From the NCBI RefSeq assembly GCF_002902965.1, contig NZ_CP026107.1, forward strand, positions 1,736,001 to 1,800,000: a DNA stretch of 64,000 nucleotides. The letters are read 5' to 3'. Of the stretch, positions 16,985 through 25,965 are shown one piece after another. The number at the start of each line of letters is the position of its first letter. Within the stretch, counting starts at the first letter, position 1. The notes below the pieces were generated by a model. It had not been told where the DNA came from and made no database searches. It was given only the letters and a program-made list of their open reading frames with translations. Source of the DNA: Paraburkholderia hospita (GTDB lineage: Bacteria; Pseudomonadota; Gammaproteobacteria; Burkholderiales; Burkholderiaceae). The translations under genes were made by a program, and so were the position numbers.

Positions 16985-17818
16985 ATGATGACCACCCGAA
17001 AGATTTTGATGATTCTCGCCGGGCTCGTGCTCGGCGCCGCCTTGACCACGTACCTGATGCTGCTTCAGGCGGACCGCCGTGCAACGGCCGAAGTCAAGGC
17101 CGGCATGGATGAAACCGTGCGCCCTGCCGCCGTCGATTCGCGCGTCAGCGAAAGTCATATGACGGAAGGCAGCATCGGCCAGTCGACGCCGTCGCGGGCA
17201 ATCACGAAGAGCGCCGCCGTCGAGCAGCAGCCGATCGTTCCCGCTCCCGCTCCGGCAGCACCCGCGCCGATGAAGGCCGCACCTACGCCAACGCCCAGCG
17301 CTGCCGTCACACAGAGCACTGAGCAGGCGAAGCCGGCGCCGTCGACGGCCGTCGCATCGGTGAACGTGCAGAACGAGGGCGCGCCGAAAGTGGTGCCAGC
17401 ACCAGCACCTCGCGCGCAACGCGGACGCGAAAACCTGGACCGCCGTGCGGCAGCGAATCAGGGCGCGACGCCGGAAACGGACGAACTGGTCCGGCAATCG
17501 GCGAAGCTCGATCCTTCGTTGCCGCCTCCAACGTCGATGCCGACTCAAACGCCTTCCACGGCAAGCACGGACCCGCGCAGCGCGTCTCGCGGCGCGTATC
17601 AATCGGGGGCTGCGCAAACCGACCAGTTGGTGCGCGATTCGGCGAAGCTCGATCCTTCGCTGCCGCCGCCGAACATGTCGGCCGTTCGCGCCGCGACGGA
17701 ACAACAGCAACGGGCGATGAAACCCGGCGCCGGTTCGAACCCTATCGCCGCAGCGGCGACGGACCAACTGGTCCGCGATTCCGCCAAGCTAGACCCCTCG
17801 CTGCCGCCGCCGAAATAA
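16985..17818 (+). CDS. Membrane-anchored Pro/Ala-rich protein with three LVRxSAKLDPSLPPP repeats
   Basis: A 277-residue protein with one N-terminal hydrophobic segment (ILMILAGLVLGAALTTYLML, about residues 8-27) and a long disordered Ala/Pro/Thr/Gln-rich region expected to be periplasmic. The motif TD[EQ]LVR[QD]SAKLDPSLPPP occurs three times in the last 120 residues, the last ending the protein one residue before the stop. No enzyme fold is visible. The repeats look like short linear binding motifs or a cell-envelope tether. The ATG at 16985 is chosen because it places the membrane segment near the N-terminus; a longer start at 16949 is possible. A strong terminator follows 22 bp after the stop. 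Large antisense frames here are composition shadows. Confidence 0.72.
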   Translation: MMTTRKILMILAGLVLGAALTTYLMLLQADRRATAEVKAGMDETVRPAAVDSRVSESHMTEGSIGQSTPSRAITKSAAVEQQPIVPAPAPAAPAPMKAAPTPTPSAAVTQSTEQAKPAPSTAVASVNVQNEGAPKVVPAPAPRAQRGRENLDRRAAANQGATPETDELVRQSAKLDPSLPPPTSMPTQTPSTASTDPRSASRGAYQSGAAQTDQLVRDSAKLDPSLPPPNMSAVRAATEQQQRAMKPGAGSNPIAAAATDQLVRDSAKLDPSLPPPK

Positions 17819-17840
17819 CGCGGGTTATTCACGCAAAGCA

Positions 17841-17880
17841 CAACAGCGCCGCTGCTCTCGCAGCGGCGCTGTTGCTTTTA
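17841..17880 (+). terminator. Strong rho-independent terminator after the triple-repeat protein
   Basis: A perfect 15-bp stem, CAACAGCGCCGCTGC with its reverse complement at 17860-17874, encloses loop TCTC and is followed by CTTTTACTTTC. It separates this gene from the convergent SDR gene and may act in both directions. Confidence 0.9.
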
Positions 17881-17902
17881 CTTTCGTCCGATCAATACCG
17901 GC

Positions 17903-18760
17903 TTAGACGGGGAAGTCTGTGGACGCCGACAGCGTCTTCCACGCTTCCGTTTCCGTCGTCACGTATTCGTTCTTCTCCGCGATTGCCTTCAGCGTATCGG
18001 TGCCGAGCGGAAGACGCAGCGGCGGCGTTTGCGCATCGACGAGCGTGACGAGCGCGGTCGCCAGCTTCTGCGGGTCGCCGGGCTGGTTGTGATTCATGCC
18101 GACCGCGAAGCGGCGCACGTTGCCCGACGTCTCATCGTAGTCGTCGATGATGTCCTTGCCGACGATCAGCGACGACCCATCCAGGAAGTCCGTGCGGAAG
18201 TAGCCCGGCTCAACCACAGTCGCGTGGATGCCGAGCGGCTTCAACTCCGCATGCAGCGCTTCCGTGATGCCTTCGACAGCGAACTTCGTCGAGCAATACA
18301 CGCCAAAGCCCGCCCCCGAGCGATACCCGCCGATCGACGACATGTTGATCACATGCCCCGAGCGCTGCTTGCGCATAACGGGCAGCACGGCGCGCGTCAC
18401 ATTCAGCAGACCAAAGACGTTGGTGTCGTACATGCGGCGCACGTCAGCGTCGCTCGATTCCTCGACCGCCGCCAGCAGGCCGAAGCCCGCATTGTTGATC
18501 AGCACGTCGATCCGGCCGAACTTCTCGACGGCAGCATCGACGGCCGCTTTCGCCTGCGCTTCGCTGGTCACGTCGAGCGCGACGGGCAGCAAGGCCGGCG
18601 ACTCGCCGAGCCGCTCGACAATCGCGGTGGCATTGCGGCCCGCAGCGACGACGGCATTACCGTCCGCCAGCGCCGCTTCGGCAATCAGCGCGCCCAGACC
18701 GCGCGAAGCGCCCGTGATGAACCAGACGCGCTTGAACTGTTGTTTCGTGACGTTGCTCAT
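17903..18760 (-). CDS. Short-chain dehydrogenase/reductase family oxidoreductase
   Basis: A 285-residue classical SDR. The cofactor loop TGASRGLG (about 16-23), the NNAG motif, and the active site Ser with YCSTK are all intact; the segment AAGRN suggests NADP preference. After the Rossmann core comes a variable C-terminal substrate lid ending in LSASTDFPV. The substrate is not identifiable. It is divergent from a LysR gene, with 119 bp between, an arrangement common for SDRs induced by xenobiotics or aldehydes, so the LysR protein probably controls it. The gene converges on the triple-repeat protein gene. Confidence 0.88.
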   Translation of the reverse strand: MSNVTKQQFKRVWFITGASRGLGALIAEAALADGNAVVAAGRNATAIVERLGESPALLPVALDVTSEAQAKAAVDAAVEKFGRIDVLINNAGFGLLAAVEESSDADVRRMYDTNVFGLLNVTRAVLPVMRKQRSGHVINMSSIGGYRSGAGFGVYCSTKFAVEGITEALHAELKPLGIHATVVEPGYFRTDFLDGSSLIVGKDIIDDYDETSGNVRRFAVGMNHNQPGDPQKLATALVTLVDAQTPPLRLPLGTDTLKAIAEKNEYVTTETEAWKTLSASTDFPV

Positions 18761-18879
18761 GATCGTGTTCCTACGTTCGTGGTGAGAGTGAAACGAAGAA
18801 TAGGACGTCCGATTCGCACAAACTAGCCGTCAATTGCTAGACTGATAATCAACTTTTATTTGCTAATCGGGAACAGCCG

Positions 18880-19812
18880 ATGAACGAGGTCCGCGCCATT
18901 TTTTCGATCTTTGTCCGCGCCGCTGCCGTCGGCAGCCTGCGCAAGGCCGCCGTCGATCAGGGCATCTCACCTCAGGCGGCCAGTCACGCCGTGATGCAGC
19001 TGGAAAAGTCGCTCGGCGTGCGGCTGTTTCATCGGACCACGCGCAAGCTGAGCCTGACGGAGGAAGGACAGCGGCTGCTGCAAAGCGTCGAGCCGGCGCT
19101 CGCCACGCTGTCGTCGGCGATCGACGACGCGCGCCGCGCGAAAGACGAAGTCGCGGGCCCGCTGCGTGTGAGCGCGCCGATGGCGTTGGGCCGCGCGGTG
19201 TTGTGGCCGTCCGTCCTCGAATTCGCCGCGCTCTACCCCGACGTGCAACTGGACGTGCGCTTCGACGATCACTTCACCGATCTCGTCAGCGATCGCGCCG
19301 ACGTGGGTTTTCGCGGCGGTTCGCCGCCATCGGGCGGCACGATTGCGCGGCGTCTGCTGCCCATCCAGTTGATCGTGTGCGCGTCGCCGGCGTATATCGA
19401 GCGTCACGGCAAGCCATCGACGGTCGATGCACTCGATGCGCATCGCTGCACGGGATACCGGCGCGCGAACACCGGCAAGCAGGCGCCGTGGGAATTTTTG
19501 ATCGGCAATGAAATCGTCTATCGCGACGTCGCCGCGACGCTGTGCGCGAACGATATCGACGCGGAGACGGACGCGGTGCTGGCAGGTCTCGCAATCGGCC
19601 AGCTAGGCAGCTTCTCGGCCGTCTCGCATATTCGTAGCAAGGGGCTCGTGCCTTTGCTGACGCAGCACATGACGCAGCGCGAATCGATCTACATCTACTA
19701 CCGGCATCGCACCGAACAGCCGCTACGCGTGAGGACTTTCATCGACTTCATGATCGAGCGGCTCGCGGATAACAAGGCCTTCTTTCTCGAGCCTGCGGAA
19801 TTGCCCGCCTGA
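18880..19812 (+). CDS. LysR-family regulator divergent from the SDR gene
   Basis: A 310-residue LysR regulator. The HTH region covers residues 4-60 (AAAVGSLRKAAVDQGISPQAASHAV, then LFHRTTRKLSLTEEGQ), and the effector domain follows. The LysR subgroup with FHRTTRKLSLTEEG and VSAPMALGR is widespread in Burkholderia and usually controls an adjacent divergent oxidoreductase. The start follows GGGAACAGCC. Ends 39 bp before a perfect inverted repeat that likely terminates the transcript. Confidence 0.88.
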   Translation: MNEVRAIFSIFVRAAAVGSLRKAAVDQGISPQAASHAVMQLEKSLGVRLFHRTTRKLSLTEEGQRLLQSVEPALATLSSAIDDARRAKDEVAGPLRVSAPMALGRAVLWPSVLEFAALYPDVQLDVRFDDHFTDLVSDRADVGFRGGSPPSGGTIARRLLPIQLIVCASPAYIERHGKPSTVDALDAHRCTGYRRANTGKQAPWEFLIGNEIVYRDVAATLCANDIDAETDAVLAGLAIGQLGSFSAVSHIRSKGLVPLLTQHMTQRESIYIYYRHRTEQPLRVRTFIDFMIERLADNKAFFLEPAELPA

Positions 19813-19850
19813 CGCGTGAACCGTGCGTGACTATCGAGCGCAAAGCAATT

Positions 19851-19883
19851 GCGCGCCCGTCCGCATGATGCGGACGGGCGCGC
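19851..19883. terminator. 33-bp near-perfect palindrome between convergent genes (bidirectional terminator candidate)
   Basis: GCGCGCCCGTCCGCAT is followed by G and then its exact reverse complement. As RNA it folds into a 13-bp GC stem with a CATGATG loop. It lies between the convergent LysR and M1 peptidase genes. The reverse direction runs into AATTGCTTTG; neither side has a long T-run, so it may act as a transcript-end stabiliser rather than a classical terminator. Confidence 0.7.
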
Positions 19884-19903
19884 GCCGTCATACGAAAACG
19901 ACG

Positions 19904-22075
19904 TTACTCCGTCTTGTTACGCGGCTTCAGCTTGCCCTGATAACGCAGCGTCGGACGAACCGTTTCTGCCTGCGGCGTCACCAGCACCTGACGGCGCGCC
20001 ATCGCGCTGACCGGCGGCGTGATCGAGCCGATCGTCGTGGCGCGCGAAGGATTGGCCAGGCCCGAATTCACGAGCATCTTCGCTTCCATCTGCAGGTTGG
20101 TCAGCAACACGGGATCGGTCAACGCGCTGCTCTGCGCGAGCAACTGGCTCCACGCGTTGTCGCCATAGTTCGTCACGTAGTAATCGAGCCCGCTCGGGTC
20201 CGCGACGACTGCCGAGCAGCCGTTGACGCGCACCTGCATCTGCGTGTCCTTCAGCGCAACCGTCTTGCGCCGCGCGAGACCTTCACCATAAGCGAGCGTC
20301 AACGGCACCGTCCATTGAATGCCCGGATACAGATTCTGGTTCGGATACGGCGACTGCTTGAGCGTGACGACCGTCTGATTGCTCGTCAGATCGCATTGCG
20401 TATCGAGCGATACCAGCGGCACGCCCGTTTGCCGCACGAAGCTGTCGCCGATGGCGACCATCGGCTCGCCGCTCACCTTCGCCAGCTCGTCCCACAGACG
20501 CTTCGGCGTCGAGTTGCCGAGCGAGTAGTCGGCCAGATACGACTGCAGGCCTCTGCGCATCACGCCATCGCCCAGATAGTTCTCAAGCATCTTCAGCACG
20601 ATGCCGCCTTTGTCGTACGTGAACGGACTGGCGCTCAACACGAAATCATTCGATGCCCAGTCGTTGAAGTTCGGCTGCACCGGGAACGACGTGTTTCGCA
20701 GGTCGCGCGACATCACCGCGTACTTGGTCTTCACTTCGTCGACCCAACTGAAGCGATCGGGGAAAAACAGAATCTTCGTCTTGTTCTCGAAGTACGTCGC
20801 GAACGATTCGTTCATCCACACGTCGTCCCACCAGTCGAGCGTCACGAGATCGCCGAACCACTGGTGCGCGGCCTCGTGCGTCAGCACCACCACGCCATAG
20901 TCGGACATCGGCGTGCCGGGCGGCGGAAGAATGTCGTCGGCGAATTCGAGAATGGCGCCCCAGTTCTCCATCCCGCCAAAGTTCAGATCCTTCTGCTCCT
21001 TGAACGCATCATTCGCGGCGATCGTGTCGAACTTCGTCAGCGGCAACGGGATGCCCGTATAGCGATAGTAATAGTCGAGCGCCTGCTTGGTCTGCTGCAT
21101 CGCGGGCACGGCCCAGTCGCGCATGCCGGGCGGCGTGAAGATCCGCAGATGCAGATTCTTGCCGTCCTTCAACGGGCTCGTGAAGTCGTCTTCGAGCGTG
21201 TCGAACATGCCGCCGCCGAAGAACAGCAGGTATTGCGGCATCGGCGGCGTCTTGTCGAACGTGACTCGCTTGTAGCCGCTATCCACATTGACGGACGGCT
21301 TTTCCGCGGCATTCGACACGACGCGCCAGTTTTGCGGTACTTCCGCCGACACCTCATACGTCATCCGGAAAGCCGGCTCGTCCCAGCCCGGGAACCATTG
21401 GCGCGCAAGGTTGGTTTCGCCTTGCGTGAGGATCGCGCCGCTCGTCGTGCCGTCCGTCGACTTCAGATCGACGCGGAATACGCCTTCCGCCGCGGAGCAG
21501 CCGGGATACGGATCGTCGCCACAACTGCCGCCTGTTTTCGTGGCGGGATCGTCGTAGGTCTTGAAGTTGATGATGCCCGACCACTCCATATGCAGCGAAT
21601 AGTTGCCGGGATGAATCTGGCCGCTGACGGGCCGCAGCTGATAGAAATCGCCGTCGTCCTGCGGCGTCGCGATCAGCTGGATGTTGCCCGGCTGCAGTGT
21701 CGTCTTGCCGTTGACGAACTTGATGCGATGCCCGGCAATGACGATCTGATTGATGTTCTTCGTGACCTGGATCTCGACATCGGCGCGGCCGTCGAACGCG
21801 TTCAGATCCGGGTTAGGCCGGAACCACAGCTTGTAGTTGATCGGCTTCACGGTGTCGGGCAACTCGACGGGCGGCACCGATTTGTTGATCGACGTATCGG
21901 CGACGATGGGCGACTCCGGCGCCGCGAGCGCAGGTTGCGGCGCCGGTGCCGTCGCGCCCACCTGGGCGGACTTGCTCGAAGCCAGACCTCCATCGTCTCC
22001 ACCACCACATGCACTCAACGCCAGTGTCGCAGCCAGCAACAGGCACTGCGCCTTTAACCGAAAATATGGTCGCAT
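19904..22075 (-). CDS. Lipoprotein M1-family zinc aminopeptidase
   Basis: A 723-residue M1 metallopeptidase. The N-terminus is a lipoprotein signal: a hydrophobic run ending LALSAC followed by GGGDDGG, so it is probably anchored in the envelope. The exopeptidase motif GGMENWG is visible and the zinc site is HEAAH at 400-404, with the downstream Glu in NESFATYFE. Such enzymes remove N-terminal residues from peptides. The Asp-free +2 context after the lipid cysteine (Gly) suggests outer-membrane sorting. The ATG at 22075 follows AGGACGAACC. It differs from cytoplasmic PepN, which is longer and lacks a signal. A role in periplasmic peptide use is likely; no functional neighbours are apparent. 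Confidence 0.88.
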   Translation of the reverse strand: MRPYFRLKAQCLLLAATLALSACGGGDDGGLASSKSAQVGATAPAPQPALAAPESPIVADTSINKSVPPVELPDTVKPINYKLWFRPNPDLNAFDGRADVEIQVTKNINQIVIAGHRIKFVNGKTTLQPGNIQLIATPQDDGDFYQLRPVSGQIHPGNYSLHMEWSGIINFKTYDDPATKTGGSCGDDPYPGCSAAEGVFRVDLKSTDGTTSGAILTQGETNLARQWFPGWDEPAFRMTYEVSAEVPQNWRVVSNAAEKPSVNVDSGYKRVTFDKTPPMPQYLLFFGGGMFDTLEDDFTSPLKDGKNLHLRIFTPPGMRDWAVPAMQQTKQALDYYYRYTGIPLPLTKFDTIAANDAFKEQKDLNFGGMENWGAILEFADDILPPPGTPMSDYGVVVLTHEAAHQWFGDLVTLDWWDDVWMNESFATYFENKTKILFFPDRFSWVDEVKTKYAVMSRDLRNTSFPVQPNFNDWASNDFVLSASPFTYDKGGIVLKMLENYLGDGVMRRGLQSYLADYSLGNSTPKRLWDELAKVSGEPMVAIGDSFVRQTGVPLVSLDTQCDLTSNQTVVTLKQSPYPNQNLYPGIQWTVPLTLAYGEGLARRKTVALKDTQMQVRVNGCSAVVADPSGLDYYVTNYGDNAWSQLLAQSSALTDPVLLTNLQMEAKMLVNSGLANPSRATTIGSITPPVSAMARRQVLVTPQAETVRPTLRYQGKLKPRNKTE

Positions 22076-22671
22076 GGTTCGTCCTATCGGATAAAGCAGC
22101 TCTGGAAATGTGTGGTTATGCGTCTCTATTTATTATTAAAAATCACGAAAAAGGTCTCCCCCACGCGCTTTAAGGCGAATGAAAGAATTGCAATAAACAG
22201 ACGAAAACAGGCCTCAGCCCAATTCGCTGATATTTACATTTTTAGAACGTGAACTAGAGAAAAAATTACGGCATGACAACGACGCGCGGCGAACGCCACG
22301 CGCACAGACTCGCAGGGCTGACCACGCGCGCGATAATAATTTGATGCGCCCGTTTTGAATGACTGTCAGCTTACGATGGACGGTAGATTAGTTGGGCAAA
22401 CGTCAGCGTGTCAACTTCCATTACAAAATATTTCTCGAATATTTCTACTATGCGTGATGAGTAAAATCGATTTGGAACGTGTTCTCGTATTGGCATTTAT
22501 TTCGCATAAGCGGACATACGGGTTTTCCATAAAAGACATAAGTCGATTCTCGCCTTTATTTCCTGAATCCACTAATTCGTCGAAATAGTCATTAAAGAAC
22601 CGCATTCCAACGAAGGGCATGCAAATCAATTGATCAGTAATGCCATTCGAATGGACTACGTACGCTGATGC
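22076..22671. other. AT-rich intergenic region, no supported gene
   Basis: This 600-bp stretch is markedly AT-richer than the surroundings (for example TTATTATTAAAAATCACG). Two short frames, 22355-22588 (+) and 22411-22629 (-), overlap each other; neither has a good ribosome site or a recognisable product. It leads directly into a broken EAL gene, so it may be the eroded remains of a horizontally acquired segment. Confidence 0.6.
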
Positions 22672-23170
22672 GTGAATCTGCTGATTGCGGCTGGATACCT
22701 GATCGTCTTTGCGCCGCGCCGCCTGCTGCTTTCAGCCGTGCGCCGCGCGCTCAGGCATGGGCAATTGCATATCGTGTATCAACCCGTGGTCGAGATCGCC
22801 ACGCGCCGCATGACGGGCGTCGAGGCGTTGATACGCTGGACACATCCGAAATGGGGCGCCGTGAGCCCCAGTGCGTTCATGACGGAAGTGGAAAGCAGCA
22901 GCCTGCTGGCGAGCGTCACCCGCTTTGCGCTGCAACGCGCGACAGAGGGCATCACGCAAAAGACGGACATCCGCCCATTGCGCGTCGCCGTCAACATCGC
23001 GCCAATGGATCTGGAGCGCAAGGAATTCGTCGCGGACGCACGAAGCGCTGCGCAGCCTGGGCATCCCGTTCGGTCAAGGCTATTTCTACCAGCGCCCCGT
23101 GCCCGTCTCGCAACTCTTCGTAGATACCAGCCGCAACCCGCTCACGACGAAAACACGCGTCACGCCTTGA
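22672..23170 (+). pseudogene. Remnant of an EAL-domain c-di-GMP phosphodiesterase with internal deletion
   Basis: The frame from 22672 gives a short hydrophobic stretch, then RRALRHGQLHIVYQPVVEIA and VEALIRWTHPKWGAVSP, the start of an EAL domain. It ends its similarity after MDLERKEFVAD near 23037. A second frame continues as EALRSLGIPFGQGYFYQRPV, the end of an EAL domain. The middle, which should carry the DDFGTGYS and KIDR catalytic segments (about 100 residues), is missing. The hydrophobic start resembles the end of the periplasmic CSS-type sensor that precedes such EAL domains, so the N-terminus is lost too. Non-functional as a phosphodiesterase. Confidence 0.8.
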
Positions 23171-23190
23171 GCATTTCAGGCGTAACGCGT
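23155..23190 (-). terminator. Hairpin terminator candidate at the end of the cyanate unit
   Basis: On the reverse strand ACGCGTTACGCCT pairs with AGGCGTGACGCGT, a 13-bp stem with one mismatch, followed by GTTTTCG. It begins 11 bp after the stop of the NTF2-like gene, the last gene of the cynTS unit. Confidence 0.7.
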
Positions 23191-23201
23191 GCGCTTCACG
23201 T

Positions 23202-23684
23202 TCAAAGGCCGAGATCGCTCAAGCTGGGGTGATCGTCGGGACGACGGCCCAGAGGCCAATGGAACTTGCGCTCCGACTCCTTGATCGGCATGTCGTTGAT
23301 GCAGGCAAAGCGGCGTTGCATCAGACCGTCTTCGCCGAACTCCCAGTTCTCGTTGCCATACGAACGAAACCAGTTGCCCGCGTCATCGCGCCATTCATAC
23401 GCGTAGCGCACCGCGATCCGATTGCCACCGAACGCCCACAACTCCTTGATCAGTCGATACTCGAATTCCTTGCGCCATTTGCGCTCCAGAAACGCCTGCG
23501 CCTCGGCGCGGTTGTTCGCGAACTCCGCGCGGTTGCGCCACTTCGTATCGAGCGAATAGGCAAGCGCGACTTTCGCCGCATCGCGCGAGTTCCAGCCGTC
23601 TTCCGCGAGGCGCACTTTCTCTGTGGCCGTTTCCAGTGTGAACGGAGGAAGCGGCGGGCGGATTTCCTGTTGTTGCGAAGACAT
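23202..23684 (-). CDS. NTF2-like protein of the DUF1348 type, in the cyanate unit
   Basis: A 160-residue protein with the cone-shaped NTF2 fold pattern. The segments [42 protein letters not shown] and [25 protein letters not shown] are typical of DUF1348 proteins. The start follows AAAAGGAGAGTCGAC. It lies 59 bp downstream of cynS in the same direction, so it is probably cotranscribed with cynTS. DUF1348 proteins have no firmly established function; an accessory role in cyanate or related detoxification is only suggested by position. Confidence 0.82.
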   Translation of the reverse strand: MSSQQQEIRPPLPPFTLETATEKVRLAEDGWNSRDAAKVALAYSLDTKWRNRAEFANNRAEAQAFLERKWRKEFEYRLIKELWAFGGNRIAVRYAYEWRDDAGNWFRSYGNENWEFGEDGLMQRRFACINDMPIKESERKFHWPLGRRPDDHPSLSDLGL

Positions 23685-23743
23685 GTCGACTCTCCTTTTA
23701 CGAGGTCTGTTGCTGTGCTTGGGTTCGTGCAGGACTGAGGAAA

Positions 23744-24214
23744 TCAGAACGGCTTGGTCGGCAGATACTTGCCGTTGAGCGTGATGATTGCGCGCTCGCC
23801 GCCTTCAGGATCCGGCACCTTCTGAATATCGAGCTTGAAGTTGATCGCGCTGATGATGCCGTCGCCGAACTGCTCGTGAACCAGCGCCTTCAACGTCGTG
23901 CCGTACACCTGCACCATTTCGTAGAAGCGATAGATGGTCGGATCGGTCGGCACGCCTCCGGGAATGCTGCCACGCACGGGGATGGTCTGCAGCAGACGGA
24001 CCGCGTCGTCGTCGAGTCCGAGACGCTCGGCAACCAGTTTCGCCGCCTTCTCCGGCAGTGCGTGCTGGCCGAGCAGCGCGGCTGTCGTGTACGCGACGCT
24101 CAGGCCCGTGCCTTCGTTGATCGCTTCGAACGTCAGGTTCTTGCGCGTCTTGGCGTCGATGATGGTTTCGGTCAGGGCTTCGCGTGCGTGCGGGGTGGTT
24201 TGCGATTGGGTCAT
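23744..24214 (-). CDS. cynS: Cyanate hydratase (cyanase)
   Basis: A 156-residue cyanase, the exact usual length. The N-terminal HTH-like bundle is followed by the catalytic C-terminal domain. The catalytic residues Arg96, Glu99 and Ser122 fall at the same positions as in the E. coli enzyme (YRFYEM and GIISAINF). It converts cyanate and bicarbonate to ammonia and two CO2 as a decamer in the cytoplasm, supplying nitrogen and removing cyanate. The ATG at 24214 follows AAGGAGCAACACC; a longer frame to 24391 has no likeness to the family. It lies 49 bp after the carbonic anhydrase gene, which regenerates bicarbonate. Confidence 0.96.
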   Translation of the reverse strand: MTQSQTTPHAREALTETIIDAKTRKNLTFEAINEGTGLSVAYTTAALLGQHALPEKAAKLVAERLGLDDDAVRLLQTIPVRGSIPGGVPTDPTIYRFYEMVQVYGTTLKALVHEQFGDGIISAINFKLDIQKVPDPEGGERAIITLNGKYLPTKPF

Positions 24215-24263
24215 GGTGTTGCTCCTTGAATGAGTGAGGCAGGGAATAACGACGAGGCGAAAA

Positions 24264-24923
24264 TCAAAACGCTGCGACACATTCCTCACGCGTCGCGTTG
24301 ACATCCGGATGCTCGGCCAGCGAAACGAACTGACGTGTCTTGCTGTCGAGTGCATCGATGGAACCGGATTCGATGTCATAGACCCAGCCATGCAGCTTCA
24401 GGCGGCCCTGCGCGAGCGCCAGCGCCACGGACGGATGAGTCTTGAGATTGTTGAGCTGCGCGATCACGTTCTCACGCACCATCGAGTCGATACGTTCATG
24501 CTCGCTTGCATGATCGCGCGATTCGTTGACGAGCTTCGCCGAATCGGCGTAGCGCAGCCAGTTTGCGACGGCGGGCATGTGATCGAGGCACTTGCACGTT
24601 GCAACCGCCGTCATCGCGCCGCAATCCGAATGGCCGCAGATCACGACGTCGGTGACGCCCAGCGCGGCCACCGCATACTCGACCGTGGCCGACACCCCAC
24701 CCGGCTCCGGCCCAAACGAAGGCACGATGTTGCCGGCATTGCGGATCACGAACAGGTCGCCCGGTTCACGTTGCGTGACCAGTTCGGGCACCATCCGGCT
24801 GTCCGAACACGAGATGAATAGCGTTCGCGGCGTCTGGCTGGTAGCCAGCTTGCGGAACAACTCTTTGCGCGCCGGAAAGACGTCGCGCTGAAACTTCAGA
24901 AAACCGTCGATGATCTCTTGCAT
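24264..24923 (-). CDS. cynT: Beta-class carbonic anhydrase of the cyanate operon
   Basis: A 219-residue beta carbonic anhydrase. Zinc ligands are visible: Cys39 with Asp41 and Arg43 in CSDSR, then His98 and Cys101 in HSDCG. In the cyanate pathway it traps the CO2 released by cyanase as bicarbonate, preventing depletion of the co-substrate. The start at 24923 is preferred because GGAGCGAATC precedes it; a start four codons upstream is possible. It is the first gene of the cynT-cynS-DUF1348 unit and is divergent from cynR. Confidence 0.93.
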   Translation of the reverse strand: MQEIIDGFLKFQRDVFPARKELFRKLATSQTPRTLFISCSDSRMVPELVTQREPGDLFVIRNAGNIVPSFGPEPGGVSATVEYAVAALGVTDVVICGHSDCGAMTAVATCKCLDHMPAVANWLRYADSAKLVNESRDHASEHERIDSMVRENVIAQLNNLKTHPSVALALAQGRLKLHGWVYDIESGSIDALDSKTRQFVSLAEHPDVNATREECVAAF

Positions 24924-25026
24924 GATTCGCTCCATTCCGTCGCTCAGTGCGTTGGGTTGCGTTGCGCTGCGTTGAACAAAGAATGGACGCGATCAGCCAT
25001 AGTGTCCAAGACCGGTTTATGATTGT

Positions 25027-25042
25027 GGCTATAGGCATAACC
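25027..25042. promoter_or_regulatory. Candidate CynR box between cynT and cynR
   Basis: GGCTAT-AGGC-ATAACC is an inverted repeat with one mismatch, 25 bp upstream of the cynR start and about 100 bp upstream of cynT. Its size and the TATA/ATAA half-sites suit a LysR-type site in a divergent promoter. Confidence 0.5.
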
Positions 25043-25066
25043 AATAGTTACCCGACAGGGGCAGAC

Positions 25067-25948
25067 ATGCTGCTACGTCATATCCGCTACTTTCTGGCCG
25101 TCGCCGAGCACCGCAATTTCACGCGCGCCGCCGAGGCGCTGCACGTGTCGCAGCCCACGCTGTCGCAACAGATCAGGCAACTGGAAGACACACTGCGCAC
25201 GCAGTTGCTCGACCGCTCGGGTCGAACGGTGCAACTGACGGATGCGGGCGTGGCATGGATGCGCTATGCAAAACTCGCGCTACAGGATCTCGATGCGGGC
25301 GTGAGAGCCATTCACGATGTCGGCGAGCTGAGCCGCGGCAATCTGCGTCTTGCCGTCACGCCGACGTTTACGGCATATCTGGTGGGGCCCGTCATCGATC
25401 GCTTCTATGCGTCGCATCCCGGCATCGCGATCGAGATTCAGGAAATGACGCAGGACCAGATCGAAGCGCAACTCGCCGACGACAAACTCGATGCCGGCAT
25501 CGCGTTCGAGCCGGTGTACGCAGCGGAAATCGAAAGCCAGCCGCTGTTTCAGGAGACGCTGAGCCTCGTGGTCGGCGGCGGCCATGCGCGCGCGTCGCGT
25601 CGCAAGCCGCTTTCCGCGCAGGATTTTGCGAAAGAACCGTTGGTGCTGCTGAACAAGGCATTCGCGACGCGCCGCTATATCGACGAGTATTGCGCGCGGC
25701 ATCGCGTTCGCCCGCAGGTTGCCATCGAGGTGAATTCGATCAGCGCAATCGTCGAGATCGTGCGTCACGGCCAGCTTGCGACCGTGCTGCCCGACGGGAT
25801 CGCGCGCGAGCATGCCGAACTGCAGCCCGTGCCGCTCGATCCGCCGCTGCCCGCGCGCACGGCCGCGCTGCTGCAGCGTAAGGACGCGTATCGCACGGCG
25901 GCGAGCAAGGCGTTCGTGCAGGTGTTGATGGAGAGTCTGGAGCGCTGA
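25067..25948 (+). CDS. cynR: LysR-family activator of the cyanate operon
   Basis: A 293-residue LysR regulator starting MLLRHIRYFLAVAEHRNFTR, the characteristic CynR-like N-terminus, with HTH at about 18-37 (AAEALHVSQPTLSQQIRQLE). The ATG at 25067 follows ACAGGGGCAGAC; longer frames overlap the intergenic promoter. It is divergent from cynTS and, as in E. coli, is expected to activate them in response to cyanate while repressing itself. The assignment is strengthened by adjacency to both cynT and cynS. Confidence 0.92.
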   Translation: MLLRHIRYFLAVAEHRNFTRAAEALHVSQPTLSQQIRQLEDTLRTQLLDRSGRTVQLTDAGVAWMRYAKLALQDLDAGVRAIHDVGELSRGNLRLAVTPTFTAYLVGPVIDRFYASHPGIAIEIQEMTQDQIEAQLADDKLDAGIAFEPVYAAEIESQPLFQETLSLVVGGGHARASRRKPLSAQDFAKEPLVLLNKAFATRRYIDEYCARHRVRPQVAIEVNSISAIVEIVRHGQLATVLPDGIAREHAELQPVPLDPPLPARTAALLQRKDAYRTAASKAFVQVLMESLER

Positions 25949-25965
25949 AGGCGCCTGATAAAACG

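Noticed and set aside
16898..17767. 289-codon Arg-rich reverse frame opposite the triple-repeat protein
   Set aside because: Composition shadow; the plus strand has the signal-anchor, repeats and terminator.
22355..22629. Two overlapping 70-78 residue frames in the AT-rich gap
   Set aside because: They overlap on opposite strands, lack ribosome sites and family likeness.
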